A DNA stretch of 62,311 nucleotides from SZUA-521 sp041738285 (GTDB lineage Bacteria; Pseudomonadota; Gammaproteobacteria; Pseudomonadales; Azotimanducaceae), in NCBI GenBank assembly GCA_041738285.1, contig JBGSQB010000208.1:1-62311 (forward strand), read 5' to 3'. This document shows, in pieces, positions 43,779 through 53,392 of the stretch (position 1 is the first letter of the stretch; each line of letters starts with the position of its first letter). A program made the position numbers and the translations under genes. The notes below the pieces were generated by a model. It searched no databases, had not been told where the DNA came from, and saw only the letters and a program-made list of their open reading frames with translations.

Positions 43779-45209
43779 ATGTTGAACAAGTCCTACCCCT
43801 ATTACCTCGCAAACGAGGCGGTCTTCGCGAATGAAGATCTGGAAGTGACCGATAAGTTCTCCGGTGCAGTTGCAACGCGCGTCGCGATGGCGGACCGCAA
43901 AGCGATCGATGCCGCAATTGCTGCGGCGGTGGATGCCTCCGAAGCCACGGCCGCCATGCCGCCGTATGCGCGTCAGGATGTGCTCAATCACTGCGTCGCG
44001 CGCTTCAGGAGCCGATTCGATGAACTCGCGGAAGCGTTGTGCATAGAAGCGGGTAAACCGATCAAAGACGCGCGCGGTGAAGTCACGCGCCTGATTGATA
44101 CTTTTAGAGTCGCTGCCGAAGAATCTGTGCGCATCGGCGGCCATGTGATGAATCTCGAGATTTCGCCGCGCGCCAAGGGTTATCGCGGCATGTACAAGCG
44201 CGTCCCGATCGGCCCGTGCTCCTTCATCAGTCCCTTCAATTTTCCGCTCAATCTCGCCGCCCACAAGATTGCGCCCGCGGTGGCGGCGGGTTGCACGTGG
44301 ATCATGAAACCGGCGAGTCGCACGCCGATCGGCGCGCTCATCATGGGTGAAGTGCTGGCCGAAACGGACTTGCCGAAGGGCGCGTTCTCCGTGTTACCAG
44401 CGCATCGTGAAGGGGCGGACCTGTTCACCGAAGACGATCGATTGAAGCTCCTGTCATTCACCGGCTCGCCGGATGTCGGCTGGCAGCTGAAGGCCAAGGC
44501 TGGCCGTAAGAAGGTGGTGCTCGAGCTCGGTGGAAATGCCGCGTGTATCGTCGATGCGGATCAGGCCAACCGACTCGATGCGGTGGTGGAGCGGCTCGTG
44601 TTTGGCGCGTTCTATCAGTCCGGTCAGAGTTGCATCAGCGTTCAACGCATCATTGCCCACAGCTCAATTTACGAAGCGCTGCGCGACAAGCTCGTTGTGG
44701 CCGTGAAGAAACTGAAGATGGGCGATCCGCGCAACGAGGAGACGTTTATCGGGCCGATGATCTCCGAAGGTGAAGCCAAACGCCTGCATGGTTGGATTCA
44801 TGGCGCAGTAAAGGACGGTGCAAGATTGGTGTGTGGCGGCGGTATCAAGGGTGCAATGCTCGAGCCTGCCGTGCTCGAAGACGTTGGGATCACGACTGCG
44901 ATCAACTGCGAGGAAGCCTTTGGTCCAGCGGTCGCACTGTACCGATTCGATGACTTCGAATCTGCGCTTGCGCAAGTGAACGACAGCAAATTTGGTCTGC
45001 AGGCGGGCATCTTCAGCCACGACATCCGCAAAGCGATGCGGGCCTGGGATGTACTCGAAGTTGGCGGCGTCGTCATCAACGATGTCCCTTCCTGGCGCGT
45101 CGACAACATGCCCTACGGCGGGGTCAAAGATTCGGGTCTCGGTCGGGAAGGCATCGCCTTCGCGATCGAAGACATGACCGAAATCCGACTGCTCGTCATT
45201 CGCGACTGA
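43779..45209 (+). CDS. NAD(P)-dependent aldehyde dehydrogenase
   Basis: A 476-residue enzyme that oxidises an aldehyde to an acid. E249 in LELGGNAA and C285 in GQSCISVQR are the catalytic pair; ISPFNFPLNL and KPASRTP form the cofactor site. The sequence is nearest in feel to the lactaldehyde, phosphonoacetaldehyde or non-phosphorylating glyceraldehyde-3-phosphate subgroup. It probably acts with the preceding ThDP enzyme, taking an aldehyde from or to it. Its 3' end overlaps the end of the convergent kinase gene by 14 bases. Confidence 0.93.
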   Translation: MLNKSYPYYLANEAVFANEDLEVTDKFSGAVATRVAMADRKAIDAAIAAAVDASEATAAMPPYARQDVLNHCVARFRSRFDELAEALCIEAGKPIKDARGEVTRLIDTFRVAAEESVRIGGHVMNLEISPRAKGYRGMYKRVPIGPCSFISPFNFPLNLAAHKIAPAVAAGCTWIMKPASRTPIGALIMGEVLAETDLPKGAFSVLPAHREGADLFTEDDRLKLLSFTGSPDVGWQLKAKAGRKKVVLELGGNAACIVDADQANRLDAVVERLVFGAFYQSGQSCISVQRIIAHSSIYEALRDKLVVAVKKLKMGDPRNEETFIGPMISEGEAKRLHGWIHGAVKDGARLVCGGGIKGAMLEPAVLEDVGITTAINCEEAFGPAVALYRFDDFESALAQVNDSKFGLQAGIFSHDIRKAMRAWDVLEVGGVVINDVPSWRVDNMPYGGVKDSGLGREGIAFAIEDMTEIRLLVIRD

Positions 45210-47367
45210 CCAAGGGCGCGACCGCGGCAACCGCCTCGATCAATTTCTCGGCGCCGAACGGCTTGGGCAGGAACATCGAGTAAGACACTTCCGCCAGCGC
45301 GGCCTCGACTTCTTCGCGGCCGTACCCCGACATGACGATGATCGGCAATCCTGGGTGGGCGCGATGGATCAACCGTATCAGCTCGACGGCGCTGTCGTCG
45401 GGCAAGGCAAAGTCGAGTATCGCCAGCGCAAGGCCTTCCGCACGCGCTTCGATCAGCTCACGAGCATCGGCGCCGCATTCGGCGGTGATCACGGTGAGCC
45501 CCTGTCGCGTGAGGATTCGGCGAGTCGTCTCGAGCGCCGTCGGTGTATCGTCCACGAGTAAGGCGAGGCCCGTGCCATGCCAGCGCTGCGGCACATGGGT
45601 CGGCGCATCGACCGCAGCGCTTCGACTTGCCGGCAGGAGCACTCGGAAGGTAGTGCCCTTGCCGTGCGTAGATTTGACCGTCATGCCACCACCGTGGGCG
45701 AGCACGATGCCGCGCACCGCAGCGAGTCCGAGCCCGCGTCCGGTGAGCTTGGTGGTGAAGAATGGATCGAAGATCTGATCCTTGGTGGCATCGTCCATGC
45801 CCACACCGTTGTCGATGACGTCAATGAAGGCGTAGTCGCCTGGGGCGAGACGCCGACCGAGATCACTGGGTGGTGGACTAACGGTGGTGAGCGCGCCGGT
45901 GCGAATTGCGATGGACGCGGGTGACCCGCTGCAGGCTTCGCTTGCGTTGGTCGCGAGGTTGACCAGAATCTGGGTGAGCTGGCTGCGATCGCCAACCACC
46001 GCCGGCGTATCGGGGTCGAGATCGAAGGTGACGCGCGCGCGGGTTTCGACCGCGGTTTGGATGAGGTCCGTTGCTTGACGGATCACGTCGACCAGCGACA
46101 GGGTTTCTGTGGTACGCGGACCTTTGCCGGCATAGGTCAGCAGTTGCGCAGTGAGGCCGGCCGCCTGAAGTGCAGCGCCAATGATGCCTTGCAGATGTCG
46201 GTCGAGGGTGTCGGGGTCGGCTCTGCCGATGTCTGCGCGCGCGAGCTCGGCGTTGCCGAGCACGCCCATGAGTAGGTTGTTGAAGTCGTGCGCCACGCCA
46301 CCTGCAAGCACGCCGAGACTTTCGAGTTTCTGCACCGAGCGCATGTGGCTTTCGAACTCGATACGCGCAGTCACATCGCGTGCCAGCGCGATTGCGCGTG
46401 ACGCGCCGCTGCTGGACGTGAACGTGTGCGCTTCAATCTCGAGCCACCGGGCTTCTCCGTCCGAACGCAGTCGCACCAAACGGTTGAAAGGGGCACGGCG
46501 CTGCAGTTCCGTCAGGCGCGCGTCGAAGTCCGGGAAGGGGCTCGGGCCGCCCGGTTCCGCGCCCACCCGATCGATCACTTCGATGAGTGTGTGACCAACC
46601 ATCGAGTCTGCCGCGACCCCGAGTACGCGCTCGGCATTGGGACTGGCGTAGCGGATGACGCCGTCGTCGGACACTTCAGCGATGACGTCATGGGAGTACC
46701 GCGCTAGTGCATCGAAACGCTCCTGAGCTTCGCGAGCGAGTCGGTCGGACTCGACCAGGTTCGCTTCGGACCGGATCGTGCGCTCGGACTGGGTCTCGAG
46801 GTACGCCACGATTTGCGCCCCCGCGGTGACGACGCCCGCGATGATCCAGGGCAGCCACCAGACGGTGGGCTCGGTCGTGAGATCGAGGATGAGGTCGCCG
46901 GTCTCGACCAGCGCCATCGACACCATACCGATGGCGATGATACGCATTATGAATCTTGGAGGCTGGGCGGTGGATGCTCGCCACAACATGACAGCTGCCG
47001 CAGAGAATGCCGCGAATTCGAGCGGCAGCACGAACGCGTGGCCCCAGGCTCCAAGCCCGCCTGCTTCGAAACTCGCTCGCACCGCGCCAGCGCCAACGGC
47101 GATCGGCACGAGCCATCCGGGCGTGGCACGGCCCAGAAATGTCAGGGTCCCAACGAGCATCAGCAGTGGGTGACCCTCACCCAGAATGGCAGCGGCGACG
47201 CGTACCGGGGCGTCATCCGCGATGGCGTACAGAATGGCCGTCACGAGCAGTGCCACCCAGCCCCAAGCCCAGGTGACGAGCGCATCTCGTACGCGCAGGG
47301 ATAGTAGTCCCACCGTGACGAGCGCGAACAGCAGCAGAGCGAGTCCCAGGTACTCCAGCCAGATCAT
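45196..47367 (-). CDS. hybrid sensor histidine kinase/response regulator
   Basis: A 723-residue membrane sensor. The first 195 residues hold about six or seven helices; then a short coiled linker, a PAS domain (YSHDVIAEVSDDGVIRYASP), a HisKA domain with AHDFNNLLMGVLGNAEL (His near 361), an HATPase with DNGVGMDD and GRGLGLAAVRG, and a C-terminal receiver with LVDDTPTA, the phospho-acceptor Asp in LAILDFALP (near 652) and PKPFGAEK. The HDFNNLL form is typical of hybrid kinases lacking a dedicated regulator gene nearby. What it senses is unknown. Confidence 0.92.
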   Translation of the reverse strand: MIWLEYLGLALLLFALVTVGLLSLRVRDALVTWAWGWVALLVTAILYAIADDAPVRVAAAILGEGHPLLMLVGTLTFLGRATPGWLVPIAVGAGAVRASFEAGGLGAWGHAFVLPLEFAAFSAAAVMLWRASTAQPPRFIMRIIAIGMVSMALVETGDLILDLTTEPTVWWLPWIIAGVVTAGAQIVAYLETQSERTIRSEANLVESDRLAREAQERFDALARYSHDVIAEVSDDGVIRYASPNAERVLGVAADSMVGHTLIEVIDRVGAEPGGPSPFPDFDARLTELQRRAPFNRLVRLRSDGEARWLEIEAHTFTSSSGASRAIALARDVTARIEFESHMRSVQKLESLGVLAGGVAHDFNNLLMGVLGNAELARADIGRADPDTLDRHLQGIIGAALQAAGLTAQLLTYAGKGPRTTETLSLVDVIRQATDLIQTAVETRARVTFDLDPDTPAVVGDRSQLTQILVNLATNASEACSGSPASIAIRTGALTTVSPPPSDLGRRLAPGDYAFIDVIDNGVGMDDATKDQIFDPFFTTKLTGRGLGLAAVRGIVLAHGGGMTVKSTHGKGTTFRVLLPASRSAAVDAPTHVPQRWHGTGLALLVDDTPTALETTRRILTRQGLTVITAECGADARELIEARAEGLALAILDFALPDDSAVELIRLIHRAHPGLPIIVMSGYGREEVEAALAEVSYSMFLPKPFGAEKLIEAVAAVAPLVSRE

Positions 47368-47449
47368 GCGCGTCAGTACGCCTCCTGGAGGCTAGCTTAG
47401 ACGCCGTGCAGAACCAGAAAAAGAACCGTGGATATCCGGCATTGCGCTG

Positions 47450-48586
47450 TCATTCCATCAGTCGAAATGCCTTGCGCAGCTCATCGACGAACACGACCGG
47501 TCGCTCGAAGGCTGCGAAGTGACCACCTTTGTCCAGTTCGTTGAAGTAAACGAGGTTAGTGAACCTCTTTTCTGCCCAGCGCTTCGAACATCGGAAGATC
47601 TCTTTGGGATAGATGCTGCAGGCTGACGGCAGATTCACCAGATCGCGATTGACCTTGTTGAAGCTCTCCCAGTAGAGACGCGCCGACGACGCTGCCGAGT
47701 TGGTGAGCCAGTACAACATGACGTTGTCGAGGAGTTCGTCGCGACTCAGGACGTTCTCCGGGTGGCCATCACAATCTGTCCACGCCCAGAACTTCTCCAT
47801 GATCCAGGCGAGCTGGCCGCTCGGTGAGTCCGCGAGGCCATAGCCGAGTGTTTGCGGTCGCGTACCCTGTTGTTTGGAGTAACCCGAGTCCCAGTCCACG
47901 TAGTGCTGCATGCCGGCGAGCGCGCTCTGTTCGACCGGGGTCAAGCTCGCCATCGTGTCCGGATCGGGCGTCACGATTGGCATGTTGAGGTGGATGCCGA
48001 GACAGGGTCCGGCGTGGTTGATGCCGATCGATGTGGTGACGACGGCGCCCCAGTCGCCACCCTGGGCGTAGTAGGCGCTGTAGCCGAGCTTGCCCATGAG
48101 TTCGTGCCATGCCGCTGCGATCCGATCGACGCCCCAGCCAGTGGTCGTTGGCTTGTCCGAGAAGCCGTATCCAGGCAGTGCCGGGCAGACGACGTGGAAC
48201 GCATCGGCGGCGGTGCCGCCGTGCGCTGTCGGGTCAACAAGCGGCTCGATCACCTTGTGGAATTCGACGATCGAGCCCGGCCACCCATGCGTCATGATGA
48301 GCGGCCGGGCGCTCGCGTGTCGGGAGCGCGCGTGGATGAAGTGAATGCCGAGGCCTCCAGCCTCAGCGCGGAACTGCGGGAAGCGATTGAGCAACGCCTC
48401 ACGCGCGCGCCAGTCATAGCTGTTTGCCCAGTAGGTACACAACTCTTTGACATAGGAAAGCGGTATGCCCTGGGACCAATCGTCCGGCGTCTCCTTGTCG
48501 GGAAAGCGGGTCGCGTTCAAGCGCCTGCGCAGATCCGTGAGCGCGGCGTCAGCGATGGCGATGCGGAACGGTTCGATTGTGGACAT
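47450..48586 (-). CDS. epoxide hydrolase (alpha/beta, EHN domain)
   Basis: A 378-residue soluble epoxide hydrolase with the N-terminal EHN domain (PFRIAIADAALTDLRRRL ... DDWSQGIPLSYVKEL). HGWPGSI holds the oxyanion loop; GGDWGA gives the nucleophilic aspartate near residue 178; GGHFAAFE gives the catalytic histidine near the C-terminus. AAGGAAA lies before the ATG. It would convert an epoxide into a diol and fits the oxidative enzymes elsewhere in the window. Confidence 0.93.
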   Translation of the reverse strand: MSTIEPFRIAIADAALTDLRRRLNATRFPDKETPDDWSQGIPLSYVKELCTYWANSYDWRAREALLNRFPQFRAEAGGLGIHFIHARSRHASARPLIMTHGWPGSIVEFHKVIEPLVDPTAHGGTAADAFHVVCPALPGYGFSDKPTTTGWGVDRIAAAWHELMGKLGYSAYYAQGGDWGAVVTTSIGINHAGPCLGIHLNMPIVTPDPDTMASLTPVEQSALAGMQHYVDWDSGYSKQQGTRPQTLGYGLADSPSGQLAWIMEKFWAWTDCDGHPENVLSRDELLDNVMLYWLTNSAASSARLYWESFNKVNRDLVNLPSACSIYPKEIFRCSKRWAEKRFTNLVYFNELDKGGHFAAFERPVVFVDELRKAFRLME

Positions 48587-48708
48587 GATGTTTCCTTCTT
48601 TCTCTGGTGCGCGACGCCCCGGCGTCTGCCGCTGTCAACGCTACAACAAATGGATGTGTGCGCGCGCGATGATGGCCACTGTGGTGCGCTCGCTTGGGTT
48701 CCCCGCTT

Positions 48709-50805
48709 TCAGTTTCGACCCCCCGGCGCTTCGTAGACGACCACACCGGCCACGATCGTGGCCAGCACACGGGCATCGCGCAGCTGCGCGGGCGGCGTTG
48801 TCGTCAGATCCCGATCGATCAATACCGCGTCGGCCAGCATGCCGATGGCGAGCCGTCCGGTGCGCAGTTCATCGAACGTCGTGAACGCCGCATCGCGCGT
48901 GTATGCGGCGAGTGCTTCTTCCACGGTGATCTTCTGCGCTGGTACCCAGCCATCAGGATGAGCGCCATCGAGCGTCGCCCGCGTTACCGCTGCATAGATA
49001 CCTTCGATGGGCGATGGTGGCGCGACCGGCCAGTCGCTGCCAAAAGAGACGTGGGCGCCCGTGTCGAGCAGCGACCGGAACGCGTAGGTGGTGGCGCTGC
49101 GCTCTGCGCCGATGACGCGATCGGCCCAGCGACCGTCGTCGATGGCGTGATAGGGCTGCATGCTGGCAATGACGCTGGCGCTCGCAAAGCGCGGAATGTC
49201 CTCGGGATGAATGTGCTGGGCGTGTTCGATCCGAAAGCGGCGGTTGCGCTCGCCATTGGTCGCGGTGACGACCTCGAAGCTGTCGAGTAACGAGCGAATC
49301 GCGCGATCGCCAATGGCATGCACGGTCACCTGCAGGTTGGCTGCATCGGCGCCGGCGATCCACGTTTCGAGGGCTGCCGGGTCATTGAGCAGCAGACCGC
49401 GGTCGTCGGGGGCGTCGGTAAATGGCTCGAGGAAGGCGGCCGTGTGCGAGCCGAGCGAGCCATCGACAAATCCCTTCAACCCACCGGTCGCGAGCCAGTC
49501 GCCACCGCGGCCGTGGTTGGCGACGTCGTCGCGCAGGCGCTGCCAGTCCTGCAGCGGCATGAATGCGTGGATGCGAGTGATGAGGCGTCCGGCGGCGTGT
49601 GCACGGCGGTACGCATCGAGGCTCGCCCAATCACCCATGTCGTGCACGCTAGTCACACCGCGCGCTGCCACGTAGCTCATCGCTGCCAGCACGATTTCGT
49701 CGAGCTGCGCCGCGCTCGGCGCCGGGATGACGCGGCGGACCAGGTCCATCGCGTTGTCTTTCAGGACGCCGGTGGGATTGCCATCTGCGTCGCGCACGAT
49801 GGTGCCGCCCTCGACATCGGGCGTCTGCGCGGTGATTCCCGCAAGTTGCAGCGCGAGCGAGTTGGTGAGCGCCATATGGCCGTCGAGTCGCTCGATGAAC
49901 ACGGGGTGCTCAGGTGTCACCGGGTCAATCCAGGTTCGATCCGGCAGTTCTCCGCCCCAGAGTTCGTGATCCCAGTTGCCGTACTGAATCCATTCACCGG
50001 TGGGCCGGCTCGTGGCGAATGCAGCGATGCGCTGGGAGAAGTCCGCGATCGATGCCGCGTCGCGAAGTTGCACCGATGTCAGGCCCGCACCGCCCTGCAC
50101 GAAATGCACATGGGTGTCGATGAACCCCGGCACCACCATGCCACCCTGTGCGTCGATGACGCGCGTGGCAGGTGTGATCAGTGGGGCCACATCTGCCATG
50201 CGGCCAACCGCCGCGATGCGTGTGCCGTCGAACGCGATTGCTTCCGCCCAGGGCGCACGTTCGACACCAGTCCAGATGCGGGCACCGGTGATGGCAAGGC
50301 TCGCTGCTTGGCTGCGAGGCGCGAGTTCGAATATCCATAGTGACTCTGATTCCACCGCTGCAGACGTGACACCTGGCACGTACTTGCGCGCGAACTCGGC
50401 TACGACGGCGGCCACCAGTTCCGGGTCACGCACGCGTACGAGTGTTCGTTCGTAGCGCACGCCGCCGATTCGCAACACCGCCCGCCCGTCACGCTCGGCT
50501 TCGATGGGCCACTGTTTCCACAGTCGACCCCAGGTGGTGTCCATGTAACCGCACGGGATGAATGCCCGGCCGCCGGCGTCGAGAATCCAGGTCGTACGTG
50601 AGCGCGCTGGGTCGAGCGTCTGCAGTTCCACCTCACGCACGTCATGAACGAATGACCAGTCGGGCTCGGCACCGGGATGGAGCTCGCCATCGATCAACGG
50701 GCCGCCGGTGATGGGTCCGATCGGGCCATCCGCCGCGCGACTGACCGCGAAGATCGCGATGAACGCGGCCACGGCGAAGATGCCGATCCATTTCAAAACA
50801 CGCAT
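48709..50805 (-). CDS. membrane-anchored YtcJ-type amidohydrolase with extra N-terminal domain
   Basis: A 698-residue protein, about 150 residues longer than usual for the family. A single membrane helix (LKWIGIFAVAAFIAIFAV) is followed by an extra beta-rich domain at about 28-160 (TTWILDAGGRAFIPCGYMDT) that resembles an FMN- or F420-binding split barrel; that call is tentative. The amidohydrolase family 3 part then begins at LAITGARIW, with VPGFIDTHVHF, VHAIGDRA, RIEHAQHIH and GSDWPVAPPSP. It is divergent from another amidohydrolase of the same family. Confidence 0.85.
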   Translation of the reverse strand: MRVLKWIGIFAVAAFIAIFAVSRAADGPIGPITGGPLIDGELHPGAEPDWSFVHDVREVELQTLDPARSRTTWILDAGGRAFIPCGYMDTTWGRLWKQWPIEAERDGRAVLRIGGVRYERTLVRVRDPELVAAVVAEFARKYVPGVTSAAVESESLWIFELAPRSQAASLAITGARIWTGVERAPWAEAIAFDGTRIAAVGRMADVAPLITPATRVIDAQGGMVVPGFIDTHVHFVQGGAGLTSVQLRDAASIADFSQRIAAFATSRPTGEWIQYGNWDHELWGGELPDRTWIDPVTPEHPVFIERLDGHMALTNSLALQLAGITAQTPDVEGGTIVRDADGNPTGVLKDNAMDLVRRVIPAPSAAQLDEIVLAAMSYVAARGVTSVHDMGDWASLDAYRRAHAAGRLITRIHAFMPLQDWQRLRDDVANHGRGGDWLATGGLKGFVDGSLGSHTAAFLEPFTDAPDDRGLLLNDPAALETWIAGADAANLQVTVHAIGDRAIRSLLDSFEVVTATNGERNRRFRIEHAQHIHPEDIPRFASASVIASMQPYHAIDDGRWADRVIGAERSATTYAFRSLLDTGAHVSFGSDWPVAPPSPIEGIYAAVTRATLDGAHPDGWVPAQKITVEEALAAYTRDAAFTTFDELRTGRLAIGMLADAVLIDRDLTTTPPAQLRDARVLATIVAGVVVYEAPGGRN

Positions 50806-50879
50806 GGCCTCTCTCTCTCAATCACCGTTCGAACCGATTATGCGCACCATTGAATGCACGCGTGTAGCATCTGCGCGAC

Positions 50880-52628
50880 ATGACTTGGATTCGAACGATG
50901 CGACTGCTCATATTGCCCCTGCTGGCCATCATCGCGGCGTGCACCACCGACGCACCGCAGGTTGAGTCGGCGGATCTCGTCCTCGTGAATGCCCGAGTGT
51001 ATACGCTTGCGTGGGGAGAGCCTGACCGTGAGGGCACGCCGGCGGTCGATGCGCCGCGTGACGAGCGCGGCTGGCATCCCGATGCAGCTGCGATTGCCAT
51101 ACGTGGCGACCGCATCGCATTCGTTGGTAGCGAGGCGGGTGTGCGCCCGTTCGTGGGGCCATCCACGCAGGTGCGCGATTTAGCGGGCGCAACGGTGCTC
51201 CCGGGTCTCACCGATTCGCACAGCCATGCGATCGACCTCGGGCGCGCGCTCGCGTCGATCGATCTGTTTGGCGCCCGCGACGAAGCAGACGCGGTGGAGC
51301 GGGTGGTGGCGCGCAGCGGTGACGTGCCGAAGGGCAATTGGATCATCGGCCGCGGCTGGGACGAAGGAGCATGGGCGAATGACTATCCAGACAAGGTGCT
51401 GCTGACAGCGCGGGTGCCGGACCATCCCGTGTTCCTGCGCAGTCTCCACAGCTTCGCCGGATGGGGTAACGCATTGGCGCTGGCGCGCGCCGGCATCGAC
51501 CGCGACACGCCTTCTCCCGAAGGTGGCGAGATCGTCAAGGATGCGAATGGTGAGCCGACTGGGTTGCTGCTCAATCGCGCCGTTGAGCTGTTTGAGGAGG
51601 CTGTGCCCGTACCAACAGATGAACAGCGCCGCGCCGAGCTGTTGCTGGCGCTCGAGCGGATGGGGCGCGATGGATACTCGACCATTCACGAAGCAGGAGT
51701 CGATAGTGCATCCATGCGTGCGCTCGAAGCGATGGAGGCAAGCGGCGCGCTGCCGATTCGTGTCTATGCCATGTTGTCCGCGCGGGACGTCGATCTCGCC
51801 CGCGCGTTCCTCGAACGCGGCCCCGATACAGACGCAGACAGCATGCTCGTGACTCGTTCGGTGAAGGCGTTCTATGACGGCGCGCTCGGTTCGCGTGGCG
51901 CGCGCCTGCTCGACGACTACAGCGACCGTCCAGGCCATCGCGGTGTGAGCGGTGACGAATACGGGTTCGATCAGGCGCTGGTCGCATCGCTCATGCATGC
52001 TGGATTTCAGATCGGCGTGCATGCGATCGGCGATCTTGGTAATCGTGAAACGCTCGACTTCTTCGAGCGGACGTTCGCAGCCGACCCGGCGACTCAGGGG
52101 CTGCGTCATCGCATCGAACACGCGCAGGTGCTGCATGTGGATGATCTGCCGCGGCTGGCGCAACTTTCGATCATTGCGTCGATGGAGCCACCTCATGCCG
52201 TCGAAGACATGCCATGGGCAGAAGCACGCCTGGGTCCAGACCGCATCAAAGGTGCGTATGCCTGGCGTTCACTGCGCAGGTCGGGCGCCCGGCTCACGTT
52301 CAATGCCGATAACCCGGGGTCGGACCACAACATCTTCTATGGTCTGCACGCCGCCGTGACGCGACAGGACAAACTTCTGCAACCGGATGGCGGCTGGTAT
52401 CCGCAGGAGACGCTCAACATCGAAGAGGCCGTGCGTGCTTATACGGGTTGGGCCGCCTATGCGGCATTCAGGGAAGGACTCGCGGGAGCGATCATCAACG
52501 GTCGGTGGGCGGACCTGACGGTCATGGATATCGATCCATTTGTGACTTATTCGTCAGATCCGAGTCGATTGCTTGCGGGCAACATCGTGATGACGATAGT
52601 CGCCGGTAAGATTGCATTCGAAAACTGA
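50880..52628 (+). CDS. YtcJ-type amidohydrolase, lipoprotein
   Basis: A 582-residue member of amidohydrolase family 3 with a lipoprotein signal (lipobox IAAC, C21), so anchored in the envelope. LPGLTDSHSH holds the metal histidines, VHAIGDLGN and RIEHAQVLH follow, and the late motif is NADNPGSDHNIFYG instead of GSDxP. About 75 bases separate it from the divergent paralog. The small exported protein follows after 15 bases. Confidence 0.88.
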   Translation: MTWIRTMRLLILPLLAIIAACTTDAPQVESADLVLVNARVYTLAWGEPDREGTPAVDAPRDERGWHPDAAAIAIRGDRIAFVGSEAGVRPFVGPSTQVRDLAGATVLPGLTDSHSHAIDLGRALASIDLFGARDEADAVERVVARSGDVPKGNWIIGRGWDEGAWANDYPDKVLLTARVPDHPVFLRSLHSFAGWGNALALARAGIDRDTPSPEGGEIVKDANGEPTGLLLNRAVELFEEAVPVPTDEQRRAELLLALERMGRDGYSTIHEAGVDSASMRALEAMEASGALPIRVYAMLSARDVDLARAFLERGPDTDADSMLVTRSVKAFYDGALGSRGARLLDDYSDRPGHRGVSGDEYGFDQALVASLMHAGFQIGVHAIGDLGNRETLDFFERTFAADPATQGLRHRIEHAQVLHVDDLPRLAQLSIIASMEPPHAVEDMPWAEARLGPDRIKGAYAWRSLRRSGARLTFNADNPGSDHNIFYGLHAAVTRQDKLLQPDGGWYPQETLNIEEAVRAYTGWAAYAAFREGLAGAIINGRWADLTVMDIDPFVTYSSDPSRLLAGNIVMTIVAGKIAFEN

Positions 52629-52643
52629 CGAAGGGAGTGGTTC

Positions 52644-52916
52644 ATGAATCGCATGTTCCTAGTGGCTACGGCAATGTTTGCCCTCACGACAGGCGGCATC
52701 GCGCACGCGGAAGATGGCGCCAAGACCGACAAGTGCCGGCGCCTGCAAGTTCAGTACGACAACGCCGACAAGTCCTATTTCTCCGCGAAGACCCTGTCCA
52801 AGGCGAACGAGCACCGGCAGAAAGGCGGTGACCTCTGCGCCAAAGGCAAGCGCGAGACCGGCATCGAGGAGCTGAAGACGGCACTGCAGAAACTCAACAT
52901 CAAACCGGCCAAGTAA
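52644..52916 (+). CDS. small periplasmic protein, 90 aa
   Basis: Signal peptide MNRMFLVATAMFALTTGGIAHA, then a short Lys-rich helical protein with two cysteines (TDKCRR, DLCAKG) that may form a disulfide. The C-terminal half (CAKGKRETGIEELKTALQKL) resembles small TPR-like proteins found near hydrolases, but I do not assign a family. GAAGGGAG precedes the ATG. Probably one operon with the lipoprotein amidohydrolase. Confidence 0.65.
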   Translation: MNRMFLVATAMFALTTGGIAHAEDGAKTDKCRRLQVQYDNADKSYFSAKTLSKANEHRQKGGDLCAKGKRETGIEELKTALQKLNIKPAK

Positions 52917-52984
52917 CGTCGGCGGGGATGGTCCGCGCAGATGTTGAACAAGTAGACTGTCCCCATCTACCTGGGGGGGTGGTC

Positions 52985-53389
52985 ATGCTTGAATTCTCGC
53001 AGCTCAACTGGTTTGCGGTGGCTGGAGCAACGGTGCTCGCGTTCGTGCTGGGTGGTCTGTGGTACGGACCGCTGTTCGGCCAGGCCTGGCTGCGCGCGCT
53101 GGGCAAGACCCAGGAGGACATCATGCCGTCCGCGACCCCATTCGTGGTCAGTTTCTTCACCGCCGGGCTCACTGCCATCGTGCTGGCCGCTCTGATCAAG
53201 GCACTGGCCATTGCGGGCCCCATGGATGGTGCCATGATCGGCGCGATCACCGGCATCGGGTTCATCGCCACTGCCATGGCCTCGGACTCGGCATTCTGCG
53301 GCTGGAGTCTGCGGCTGTTTCTCATTCAATCCGGCTATCGAGTGACGTACAGCATCCTGATGGGCATCGTGCTCGCGCTCTGGCAATAG
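52985..53389 (+). CDS. DUF1761-like membrane protein
   Basis: A 134-residue protein with four membrane helices. NWFAVAGATVLAFVLGGLWY and GPLFGQAWLRALGK at the N-terminus are typical of DUF1761, and the ending VTYSILMGIVLALWQ also fits. A run of seven G precedes the ATG at 52985. The next gene starts three bases after the stop. Function unknown. Confidence 0.8.
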   Translation: MLEFSQLNWFAVAGATVLAFVLGGLWYGPLFGQAWLRALGKTQEDIMPSATPFVVSFFTAGLTAIVLAALIKALAIAGPMDGAMIGAITGIGFIATAMASDSAFCGWSLRLFLIQSGYRVTYSILMGIVLALWQ

Positions 53390-53392
53390 TCC

